Positions 1 through 6,255 of a stretch of DNA of 9,333 bases are shown piece by piece. The stretch is from Prevotellaceae bacterium. Lineage in GTDB: Bacteria; Bacteroidota; Bacteroidia; Bacteroidales; Paludibacteraceae. The stretch's first letter is position 1; each line of letters starts with the position of its first letter. The stretch spans positions 1 to 9,333 of the forward strand of contig JAIRTG010000249.1 of the NCBI GenBank assembly GCA_031255055.1. Direction: 5' to 3'. The notes beneath the pieces were generated by a model. That model was given only the letters and a program-made list of their open reading frames with translations. It did no database searches and was not told the DNA's origin. The position numbers were made by a program, and so were the translations under genes.

Positions 1-126
1 GCCCACTGCTGCAACGAGGGGTGGATGGTCGTCTTCGACCGCCGTCCGACCGTCGGCTGGGAGGACAAACTCTATATGCGCAAAGAAACGGTGAACGGTA
101 AAACGGTTACGGTGGTGGGGGTGTAG
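1..126 (+). CDS. C-terminal fragment of a probable AAA-like/PD-(D/E)XK ATP-binding protein
   Basis: Frame 1 is open from the window edge to a TAG at 124-126 and gives 41 residues; the start lies outside the window. The fragment contains GWMVVFDRRP, then W-E-D-K-L, and ends in GKTVTVVGV. This looks like the C-terminal tail of the ATP-binding proteins common in Bacteroidales that pair an AAA-like ATPase with a PD-(D/E)XK nuclease-like end, where a V/I-F-D-R strand, a W-x-x-K and a final GK-x-V-x-V-x-G strand recur. The assignment rests on recall of that tail only: no Walker motif or nuclease residue is visible. The coding call is firmer than the product. The stop codon is also the first base triplet of the heptanucleotide repeat that follows, and the gene converges on the minus-strand FISUMP gene. 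Confidence 0.6.
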   Translation, partial: AHCCNEGWMVVFDRRPTVGWEDKLYMRKETVNGKTVTVVGV

Positions 127-158
127 TGATTAGTGAAGAATGAAGAGTGATTAGTGAT
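124..158 (+). repeat. Heptanucleotide tandem array, left arm of composite repeat copy 1
   Basis: Five consecutive 7-bp units start at 124, 131, 138, 145 and 152. The units are variants of TAGTGAT (first, fourth and fifth TAGTGAT or GAGTGAT; second TAGTGAA; third GAATGAA). The first unit begins with the TAG stop codon of the preceding gene. Because 7 is not a multiple of 3, successive TAG/TGA triplets fall in different reading frames. The array is inverted relative to the array at 177-239. Confidence 0.85.
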
Positions 159-226
159 TTGCAAGTTCGCCATGTTTAATCATTAATCGTTAATCACTAA
201 ACACTAATCACTCTTCATTCTTCACT
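132..226. repeat. Perfect 25-bp inverted repeat with 45-bp spacer
   Basis: Bases 132-156 are the exact reverse complement of bases 202-226, over 25 bp with no mismatch. The pairing stops at 157/201 (A against A). The 45-bp spacer (157-201) contains the core ttgcaagttcgccatgtt (159-176) and the start of the right-hand array. A transcript could form a long AT-rich stem from this. The arms are made of heptamers, so the symmetry is between two tandem arrays of opposite orientation rather than a simple palindrome. Confidence 0.9.
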
Positions 227-239
227 CTTCATTCTTCAC
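177..239 (-). repeat. Heptanucleotide tandem array, right arm of composite repeat copy 1
   Basis: Nine 7-bp units run without a gap. Five are TAATCAC-like (177, 184, 191, 198, 205) and four alternate TCTTCAT and TCTTCAC (212, 219, 226, 233). The last four form a 14-bp perfect tandem duplication (213-226 and 227-240 are identical). Read on the minus strand the units are GTGATTA, GTGAAGA and ATGAAGA, the same unit types as in the left arm. It runs directly into the GC-rich module. Confidence 0.88.
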
Positions 240-360
240 TGTCTTACGGGGCGTTGCGGGGCAGAGCCCCGCTGAGGGGGTAGCGGAAGACCGCGTAAGC
301 GGGCTGAAGCGAGGGGGAGACTTCCCCCCCCTAATTATCTTTCTCTTTCTTGTAAGAAAT
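237..360. repeat. GC-rich hairpin repeat module, copy 1
   Basis: This segment aligns with 7276-7400 in the same orientation with a handful of substitutions and two small indels. Three stems can be drawn: gcggggc/gccccgc at 256-272 with a 3-base loop; gcgg/ccgc at 283-294 (or alternatively ccgc/gcgg at 291-302); and ggggga/tccccc at 313-328 with loop gact. A pyrimidine tail (about 331-350) ends in a small tttctt/aagaaa inverted repeat. It lies between two converging 3' ends (126 and 430), a position where a bidirectional terminator would be useful. That role is inferred. Bases 361-429, between it and the next gene, show nothing recognisable. Confidence 0.85.
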
Positions 361-429
361 AAATCGCCTGTTGTCCGAACCGTTAATCACGAATGTCGCT
401 TTTTTCATTCCTTTGGATATTTGTCGTTT

Positions 430-3400
430 TTATTCCGCGATGCAGCGGACGGAGTATCCGGCTTGACGGCCACCACCGCTATCTATAGACGGTTTGCCGT
501 CTACAAAGACCATGCGTAGCACCTCTCCGACACCCGATGAGTTGCGATTATTTGAAGCCCAATAGTAACCGAATTTGCCCCGGACACTCAACATGCCGCT
601 TTGGTGAAAACGAGAACCGGCAGCCGGTAAAAATAGCCTGTCACCGAAATGTATCCCACTACTAAAGTTGGTTGCAGCATCTGCCCATGTACCTGTCGCA
701 GTTTTGGCATTGTTGGCGATCACCCCTTCCCATTCTGATACGGTCGGTACGCGAAATCCCGTCGGACAGGGATTGTTGGTTGTCATGTTCCATGTACCGG
801 ATGTTTGATAGGGATAGTTTGCCGCGATTGTCCAGTTTGCTATCGTCGAGGCGCTCGACTGATCCTGTGCCATTGTTAAGGATGCTTTTGGGGTGCCGAA
901 TTTATATTTCGCTCCGTGCAGACCGGCCGCAGGAATGAGCGGATCAAGCGTTTCGTCCGCACCCAGATTGTGGCACATAAACGCTTTCCAGACACCCCGA
1001 CTGATGTATGCCCCGCAACCGCAATCGCAATCCTGCACCTTGACATTCAGACTTACACGTTTCTTTGTGCCGTTTACTTCATAGAGGGCGTATACGGTGA
1101 TGTTCAAGGCATTGGTTCTGTCCTTACCCAACACTTTGGTCAACACGCTCTCGTCGAATACCAGCGTGTGTGTATTGGTTTTGACATCGCTTTTTTCGCT
1201 TTTTACAAGCACGTTTGGGTCGTTGATAACAAATCGGAGGTTGGTGTAATTTGCGTTTGCTGTGAAGGTATAGATCCACTGTTTACCTTCCACCCAGTTA
1301 CGACTATTGTCGAGGAAGTCGCCCGGTCGGTATGCTTTTGCGCCGCAACTTCCTCCGAAGTTGCTTTGCGCAATATCGAAACAGTCCTTTCCTGTCAGCT
1401 TGAAGTTGCCGCTTGTGTCGGGTGAATAGTTGTTCGGATCGGCTTTCACATTCAAAGCAGCCTGTGCCTTTAAGTCGTCTGCCGCCGGTGTACAGTTGTT
1501 TGTTACCCGCACCGACACGGTGTATTCTCCCGGATTGAGGGGAGCGTATGCGAAGGTATTGTTTGTCGAAGCGGCGCCCTGCGACACGTCGTCGATAAAC
1601 CATTCGTATTTCAGGTCATTGTCGTTGTTCGAGGCGTTACTCGACGCCGAAAATGAAATGTGTTTACCCTGTGTCAGGGTGATTGTTCCGTTAGGGGTCA
1701 GGGTGACCGATGTACCTTCGACGCAGCCGTCTTCAACGGTTATCGTTTTTTTCAGGGTGACATCTCCGCAGGGATGACCCACACTCTGCACAATCAGCGT
1801 CACTTCGGGGTCTGTGCCGACGGGAAGACTGCTCTTGTCGCCGTATTGTACCACTGCCGAGCTGCCGTTGCCAATCGGGATGATTGATACGATTGCGGCG
1901 GGATTGCTTGAGCTGTAGCTCCATTTGTACTGTTCGGCCACAGGAGCGGAGTTGATGGTGTATGTCACCTGATCGCCTTTTTTTACATTTCCCGGCTCAA
2001 CGTTCCATGCCATATTCAGCGTCGCACTCTGTATCACGTTGATGGAAACGGATACCACACTCCAACATCCCTCTGTGCTTTTGTAGCGAACGGTATATTT
2101 GCCCGGCTCACGGGCCATCAGGGTTTGGTTGGTTTGTCCGGGTATGGTGTAGCCATCCTGCATCCATTCGTAATGGCCGTCTCCTGCCGTATAATCGGCA
2201 ATGAGTGTTGCGGGTGTTTTACCGCAGATGGCGGCTTCCGTCGCTCCATAGTTGATGGCAGTTGCTTCCGGTGCGACGAAGGTCACAGGCGTCTTTGACG
2301 ATACGGCTGTATTGGGACAACTGCCGCTCTGGTCGCTGGCCGTTACCGACAGTACCATATTGTCGGTACTTGCCGGCACCAGGTACATAACCGGTTCTGT
2401 CCCCTTGCCGATCGACATGCCGTTGTCGAACCATTCGTATTGTGTTCCGACAGGATATGCGTCGGCGTTGGTTATTTCCAGTTTGAGCGTGCCGCCTTTA
2501 CAGATGATAATCGGCCCGCTCAGCACCTGTCCGTTAACTTTAGCCTGTGGCGTTTCGAGGGCGGAGCTTACGGTTGTGTTGTCTGTCAGGGTCAGTGTAT
2601 TGCTCGAGCGGGATATGCAGCCGCCCTGGTCGTCGACGACGGCGAACCAGTCGCCTGCATTGGGTGCGCCTGTAAGGAGCAGCGGATTGTTATTCTTGTT
2701 GCTTCCTGTCAAGGGTATGCCGTTGTGATACCAAAGCACGGTTTGTGCGGTATTGGCTGTCAGTACGACATTGCCGCCTGCACACAGGATGCCTCCGTTG
2801 GTGGCATTGATGGTTATGGCAAAGGGTGCGTCGCTGCTGCTGTTATCGGCAACGGTCAGTTCGGCCGGTGTGCCGCAACCCAGCAGGCCGGTATACACTT
2901 TGTATACACCCGGTCGTCTGATTTCGTACCAGCTTCCTGTGTGGACAATCACTCCGGCGTATGTCCACAGGTAGTCCACTCCTTCCACCGCATTGGTGAC
3001 ATGGGCAAACACGCTGCCGCCCGCACAGAGCGAAAGGTTTGTTACATTCAGTACCGGATCAGGTTCGCCGGTACAAACGCCTCCCGACTGGGTGAAAACA
3101 AAATCTTTGAACTCTCCCGTACAGTTGTTCACCACACGTACGACGGCATTACGGGGCATACTGCTGCTGTTGGGCAAGAAACCGATGGTGAAAGTAGCCG
3201 TCAGTTCGTCCACCTGTAGGTTGGAATAGGTGGCTCCGACGGTCAGATAGACCTCGTATGCTTTTCCCGAAGGAACGGTACAGGCCGGTTCGTCGACAGG
3301 CGTATATTCACAGTTTGACGGATTGCCGTCGGCCGACGCTTCGGGTATGTTCTGCGGGTCGTAGTCGCCGCAAGGCGATTTTAACGTGATGTTGGCTGTG

Positions 3401-3729
3401 CCCATACAGAGACTTACCCATTTATATCCGTTCCAGTATTCGGTGCAGTTGGTATCGGTGTTATAGATGGTCAATCCTAATCCCAAGCCGGGATCGGCGG
3501 AAGCATTTCCGCGATTCTTTTGTTCATTAAACTCTTTCGTCCTGCTCAAAGCGTCACGCTGGGCAGTGGTCAGGTGTGGCAGGCGTATTCCTCCGTTGCT
3601 GTTGGAGACAAGCTCAAGTACGGCGAATTTTTGGGGAGTGGCTGTGCTCCCTATTGTTACTTGTCCTTCGACTGTCCCCCATAAGGAAAACAGGAGGATG
3701 AACGAGATTAAGTGTTTGTATCTTTTCAT
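430..3729 (-). CDS. Large exported Ig/PKD-like protein with C-terminal FISUMP domain
   Basis: A 1099-residue exported protein of the Bacteroidales cell surface or secretome; substrate or partner unknown. Residues 1-22 are a signal peptide (KRYKH, hydrophobic core ISFILLFSLW) with no lipobox Cys. Residues 23-108 form the N-terminal domain seen in many such proteins: VTIGS, GGIRLPHLTTAQRDAL, then GLTIYNTDTN and YWNGYKWVSLC. Four Ig-like modules follow with a C-x-G start, a central W and a late Cys: about 226-293 (C235, W255, C285), 303-382 (C316, W333, C371), 390-485 (C410, W433, C471) and 486-566 (C502, W522, C555). Two PKD-like modules follow (568-668, 672-761). Residues 904-1099 match the FISUMP domain (TIGR02145-like): WKAFMCHNLGA, NPCPTGFRVPTVSEWE at 986-1001, FGYYWASN, and the final GYSVRCIAE. 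No type IX secretion sorting domain is visible. The ATG at 3729 gives an intact signal peptide, which supports this start. Adhesin, glycan-binding or structural roles are all possible. Confidence 0.93.
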   Translation of the reverse strand: MKRYKHLISFILLFSLWGTVEGQVTIGSTATPQKFAVLELVSNSNGGIRLPHLTTAQRDALSRTKEFNEQKNRGNASADPGLGLGLTIYNTDTNCTEYWNGYKWVSLCMGTANITLKSPCGDYDPQNIPEASADGNPSNCEYTPVDEPACTVPSGKAYEVYLTVGATYSNLQVDELTATFTIGFLPNSSSMPRNAVVRVVNNCTGEFKDFVFTQSGGVCTGEPDPVLNVTNLSLCAGGSVFAHVTNAVEGVDYLWTYAGVIVHTGSWYEIRRPGVYKVYTGLLGCGTPAELTVADNSSSDAPFAITINATNGGILCAGGNVVLTANTAQTVLWYHNGIPLTGSNKNNNPLLLTGAPNAGDWFAVVDDQGGCISRSSNTLTLTDNTTVSSALETPQAKVNGQVLSGPIIICKGGTLKLEITNADAYPVGTQYEWFDNGMSIGKGTEPVMYLVPASTDNMVLSVTASDQSGSCPNTAVSSKTPVTFVAPEATAINYGATEAAICGKTPATLIADYTAGDGHYEWMQDGYTIPGQTNQTLMAREPGKYTVRYKSTEGCWSVVSVSINVIQSATLNMAWNVEPGNVKKGDQVTYTINSAPVAEQYKWSYSSSNPAAIVSIIPIGNGSSAVVQYGDKSSLPVGTDPEVTLIVQSVGHPCGDVTLKKTITVEDGCVEGTSVTLTPNGTITLTQGKHISFSASSNASNNDNDLKYEWFIDDVSQGAASTNNTFAYAPLNPGEYTVSVRVTNNCTPAADDLKAQAALNVKADPNNYSPDTSGNFKLTGKDCFDIAQSNFGGSCGAKAYRPGDFLDNSRNWVEGKQWIYTFTANANYTNLRFVINDPNVLVKSEKSDVKTNTHTLVFDESVLTKVLGKDRTNALNITVYALYEVNGTKKRVSLNVKVQDCDCGCGAYISRGVWKAFMCHNLGADETLDPLIPAAGLHGAKYKFGTPKASLTMAQDQSSASTIANWTIAANYPYQTSGTWNMTTNNPCPTGFRVPTVSEWEGVIANNAKTATGTWADAATNFSSGIHFGDRLFLPAAGSRFHQSGMLSVRGKFGYYWASNNRNSSGVGEVLRMVFVDGKPSIDSGGGRQAGYSVRCIAE

Positions 3730-3790
3730 TATCGTGCTTTTGATTCAATTTGTGTATGCTGATTTGTAGTTGTTCAACTTGTATTTATTA

Positions 3791-3821
3791 CAATTATATT
3801 ATCTTTACGTGTTTTTTCAAA
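3791..3821 (-). promoter_or_regulatory. Candidate Bacteroidetes promoter for the FISUMP gene
   Basis: On the minus strand, TTTG (3821-3818) is followed after 19 bases by TATAATTG (3798-3791). This is one mismatch from the TAnnTTTG -7 consensus, with a TTTG -33 element at the usual spacing. The start of transcription would fall near 3784, leaving a leader of about 55 bases before the ATG at 3729. It is weaker than the other two promoters in the window because of the -7 mismatch. Confidence 0.45.
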
Positions 3822-3884
3822 CAGGCCGTATAACGTATGGAGGTTGTTTTGTGTTTTTGCATTAACTTTCTTTAGTTAATTTTG

Positions 3885-4160
3885 ATGATAAACAAGGTTT
3901 GTCATCATGGCTTGAAGCAGCTTGGTGTCTTTTGGGCCGACGGCCGAAAAGGTGTCAATTATTTCATTAGGCAGACAGATTATTCGTGACGGTGGAATCG
4001 CCTTTCGTTTTGGAGAGCGGACGAAGAAGGGTCTGTTTGCCGGATAGCGCCCATACCTCGACTGACTTATAAAGGCGGCCTTGTGGATGAAAACGACAGC
4101 GATTTCTCTTCTTTGGCCGACCGTTTGTTTTTTTCTGCCGGGGTGTATTCCAAAACATAA
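3885..4160 (+). other. Unassigned intergenic stretch, possible decayed small ORF
   Basis: The divergent gap 3730-4236 is 507 bases long. Its flanks are AT-rich, but the middle is more balanced in composition. A plus-strand frame from ATG 3885 reads 34 codons to TGA at 3987-3989, then continues open for 56 codons to TAA at 4158-4160, including V-D-E-N-D-S-D-F-S-S-L-A-D-R-L. The minus strand is also open over 3876-4181 (101 codons). Neither translation resembles a family I know, and no ribosome binding site or promoter points at either. It could be a degraded gene, a leader or RNA gene, or chance. A weak 7-bp hairpin (attaact/agttaat, 3861-3880) lies just before it. Confidence 0.3.
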
Positions 4161-4186
4161 AACACTAAAACATAAAGACAAAATAA

Positions 4187-4217
4187 TTTACATTTCCAAA
4201 AACTATGATTACCTTTG
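4187..4217 (+). promoter_or_regulatory. Bacteroidetes promoter for the nucleotidyltransferase-galE-manA operon
   Basis: TACCTTTG at 4210-4217 is an exact match to the TAnnTTTG -7 element. A TTTA at 4187-4190, 19 bases upstream, fits a -33 element with one mismatch. Transcription would start near 4222-4226, giving a leader of only about 10-15 bases before the ATG at 4237. This also argues for that ATG rather than the in-frame upstream ATG at 4081, which lies before the promoter. Confidence 0.7.
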
Positions 4218-4236
4218 CCCCTCAATTTTAAACAAT

Positions 4237-5142
4237 ATGATAAAACCTACTTTATTCGTACTGGCGGCAGGAATGGGCAGTCGCTACGGTGGTCTTAAGC
4301 AGTTAGACAGATTGGGACCGAATGGTGAAACTATAATGGATTATTCGATTTATGATGCCATGAAAGCCGGTTTCGGGAAGGTTGTCTTTGTAATCCGTCT
4401 GAGTTTTGAGCAAGATTTCAGGAAAATTGTTATTAAAAAATTCAAAGACCTTATTCAAACAGAACTCGTATTTCAAGAGCTGGGTAAAGTTCCCGAGAAT
4501 TTTCACTACAACCTGCAAAGGGAGAAACCATGGGGCACAAATCATGCAGTTTTGATGGGTAAAGATGTGATCAACGAGCCGTTTGCCGTCATCAACGCCG
4601 ATGATTTTTACGGACAGGAGTCATTTTCCATTTTGGCCGACTATCTCCGCAAGATTGCAGGAAAACAAAATAACTACTGCATGATTGGCTATCGGGTAGG
4701 AAACACACTGTCCGAAAGCGGATTTGTCAGTCGGGGAATATGTACGGTCAATAAGGAGAGTCAACTGATCAGCGTTGTCGAACGAACCCATATCGAAGGG
4801 AAAAGCGGCAGTATTTTCTATGTAGATGAAGAAGGTACCGAAGTTGCACTTCATCCGACTACGCCCGTTTCGATGAATATGTGGGGATTTACACCCGACT
4901 ATTTTGAATATTCTTCGGATGCTTTCAAAACATTTCTAAAGGAAAACGGCCAAAGCCTGAAATCCGAATTTTATATCCCAACGGTTGTCAACAGTTTGAT
5001 TACCTCCCAAAAAGCAACCTGCAAAATGTTGGATACGCCTGCAAAATGGTTCGGCGTAACCTATGCCGAAGATCGCCCGCAAGTGGTGCTGAAAATCAAC
5101 GAACTCGTCAGAAAAGGAGTTTATCCCTCAAAATTATTTTAA
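4237..5142 (+). CDS. Sugar-1-phosphate nucleotidyltransferase (NTP_transferase family)
   Basis: A 301-residue cytoplasmic enzyme expected to join a nucleoside triphosphate and a sugar-1-phosphate to make NDP-sugar and pyrophosphate. The nucleotide-binding loop is LAAGMGSRYGGLKQ at about residues 9-22, a variant of the family GxGxR loop in which RYGG replaces the common TRLxP. Further marks are PNGETIMDY (28-36), WGTNHAV (99-105), a metal-binding acidic motif INADDFYG (119-126), VSMNMWGF (211-218) and SEFYIPTVVN (243-252). The start at 4237 is chosen because the family loop begins within ten residues and a promoter lies just upstream; the 52 extra codons from 4081 look non-coding. galE follows after 19 bases and manA after that, so a UTP-using enzyme acting on glucose, galactose or an N-acetylhexosamine 1-phosphate is plausible. 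Substrate is inferred from context only. Confidence 0.9.
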   Translation: MIKPTLFVLAAGMGSRYGGLKQLDRLGPNGETIMDYSIYDAMKAGFGKVVFVIRLSFEQDFRKIVIKKFKDLIQTELVFQELGKVPENFHYNLQREKPWGTNHAVLMGKDVINEPFAVINADDFYGQESFSILADYLRKIAGKQNNYCMIGYRVGNTLSESGFVSRGICTVNKESQLISVVERTHIEGKSGSIFYVDEEGTEVALHPTTPVSMNMWGFTPDYFEYSSDAFKTFLKENGQSLKSEFYIPTVVNSLITSQKATCKMLDTPAKWFGVTYAEDRPQVVLKINELVRKGVYPSKLF

Positions 5143-5161
5143 CAGCTTACAAAAAAACATT

Positions 5162-6226
5162 ATGGCAAAAGTACTGGTAACCGGAGGTACGGGCTACATC
5201 GGCTCGCATACTGTGGTCGAATTGCAAAAAAAAGGACATGAGGTGGTCATTGTCGATAACCTGTCGAACTCAAATATTGACGTGTTGAACGGCATCGAAA
5301 AAATAACAGGCGTCTATCCCCTGTTCGAGAACATTGATTGTGTGGATTATGTCGGCATGGACAGAATGTTTGAAAAACACAGAGACATTGACGCAATCAT
5401 TCACTTTGCCGCATCGAAAGCCGTTGGCGAATCGGTCGAAAAACCACTGATGTACTACAGAAACAACCTTGTTTCGCTGATCAACTTGTTGCAGTTGATG
5501 CCTGTACACGGAGTTAAGAGTTTCGTTTTTTCGTCATCCTGCACCGTTTACGGACAACCGGATGTGCTCCCCGTAACCGAAAAAACACCGATAAAACCTG
5601 CCATGTCCCCCTACGGGAACACGAAGCAAATAAGCGAAGAAATCATCTATGACACCATACACGCAAATCCGAGCTACAATGGAATTATTTTACGCTATTT
5701 TAATCCGATCGGAGCGCATCCGTCGGCACACATCGGCGAACTTCCCATCGGTACGCCAAACAACCTGTTGCCATACATCACCCAAACGGCAATGGGCCTT
5801 CGTAGCGAACTGAAAGTGTTCGGAGACGATTATGACACACCCGACGGTTCGTGTATCCGTGATTATATCAACGTGGTAGACCTGGCTAAAGCCCATGTGG
5901 TGGCGCTGAAACGGCTGTTAAATATAAAAAGCAAACAACAGGTCGAAGTCTATAACATCGGAACAGGAAAAGGGCTGTCGGTTTTTGAAATCATCCACAC
6001 GTTTGAAAAAGTAAACAACGTGAAAGTGCCCCACACCATCGTCGGACGGCGCGAAGGAGACATCGAACAGATATGGGCCGACGCTTCAAGGGCTAACGAA
6101 ATACTGAAGTGGAAAGCGGCAGAATCGGTCGAAGATACACTGAAAAGTGCGTGGAAATGGGAAAAAGCCCTCAAAAAACAACGACAACAAAAAGAAAAAG
6201 AAGAAAACGAGGCTTCCTCCAATTAA
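5162..6226 (+). CDS. galE: UDP-glucose 4-epimerase
   Basis: A 354-residue short-chain dehydrogenase/reductase-type epimerase that interconverts UDP-glucose and UDP-galactose (often also the N-acetyl forms) with bound NAD in the cytoplasm. The Rossmann motif GGTGYIG is at residues 8-14. VDNLSNS (31-37) is the usual adenosine-binding stretch. The catalytic set is S126 in SSSCTVYG, Y151 and K155 in SPYGNTK. RYFNPIGAHPS (178-188), CIRDYINVVDLA (231-242), YNIGTGKGLSV (264-274) and RREGD (296-300) complete the GalE pattern. The usual length is about 340 residues; here the last 16-18 residues form a Lys/Gln/Glu-rich tail (KKQRQQKEKEENEASSN) not part of the fold. The gene starts 19 bases after the nucleotidyltransferase and ends 29 bases before manA, consistent with one transcript. 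Its final codons overlap a predicted RNA hairpin. Confidence 0.96.
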   Translation: MAKVLVTGGTGYIGSHTVVELQKKGHEVVIVDNLSNSNIDVLNGIEKITGVYPLFENIDCVDYVGMDRMFEKHRDIDAIIHFAASKAVGESVEKPLMYYRNNLVSLINLLQLMPVHGVKSFVFSSSCTVYGQPDVLPVTEKTPIKPAMSPYGNTKQISEEIIYDTIHANPSYNGIILRYFNPIGAHPSAHIGELPIGTPNNLLPYITQTAMGLRSELKVFGDDYDTPDGSCIRDYINVVDLAKAHVVALKRLLNIKSKQQVEVYNIGTGKGLSVFEIIHTFEKVNNVKVPHTIVGRREGDIEQIWADASRANEILKWKAAESVEDTLKSAWKWEKALKKQRQQKEKEENEASSN

Positions 6227-6246
6227 GGGGGAGGCTTCGTTTGTTT
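6213..6246 (+). terminator. Hairpin with T-rich tail over the galE stop; possible attenuator
   Basis: cttcctcc (6213-6220) can pair with gggggagg (6227-6234) through 8 pairs, two of them G-U, with loop aattaa. The run cttcgtttgtttt follows. The shape resembles an intrinsic terminator, yet manA begins only 10 bases later. A partial terminator, a processing site or a stabilising 3' structure are equally possible. The galE stop TAA (6224-6226) lies in the loop, so translating ribosomes would block folding. An 8-bp direct repeat gaggcttc (6209-6216, 6231-6238) overlaps the structure. Confidence 0.35.
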
Positions 6247-6255
6247 TGACCCGTT

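Noticed and set aside
132..226. Insertion sequence terminal inverted repeats
   Set aside because: The 45-bp spacer cannot encode a transposase, and the arms are explained by mirrored heptamer arrays; a non-autonomous element remains possible and is reported as a finding instead.
124..239. CRISPR array
   Set aside because: The repeats are contiguous 7-bp units with no unique spacers of uniform length, and no cas gene is present.
916..1425. 169-codon plus-strand open frame, and others across 672-3229
   Set aside because: They are antisense or frame-shifted shadows of the 1099-residue FISUMP protein, which has a signal peptide and recognisable domains end to end.
4081..4236. Upstream extension of the nucleotidyltransferase by 52 codons
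   Set aside because: The operon promoter (-7 box 4210-4217) lies inside this stretch, and the family's nucleotide-binding loop begins within ten residues of the ATG at 4237.
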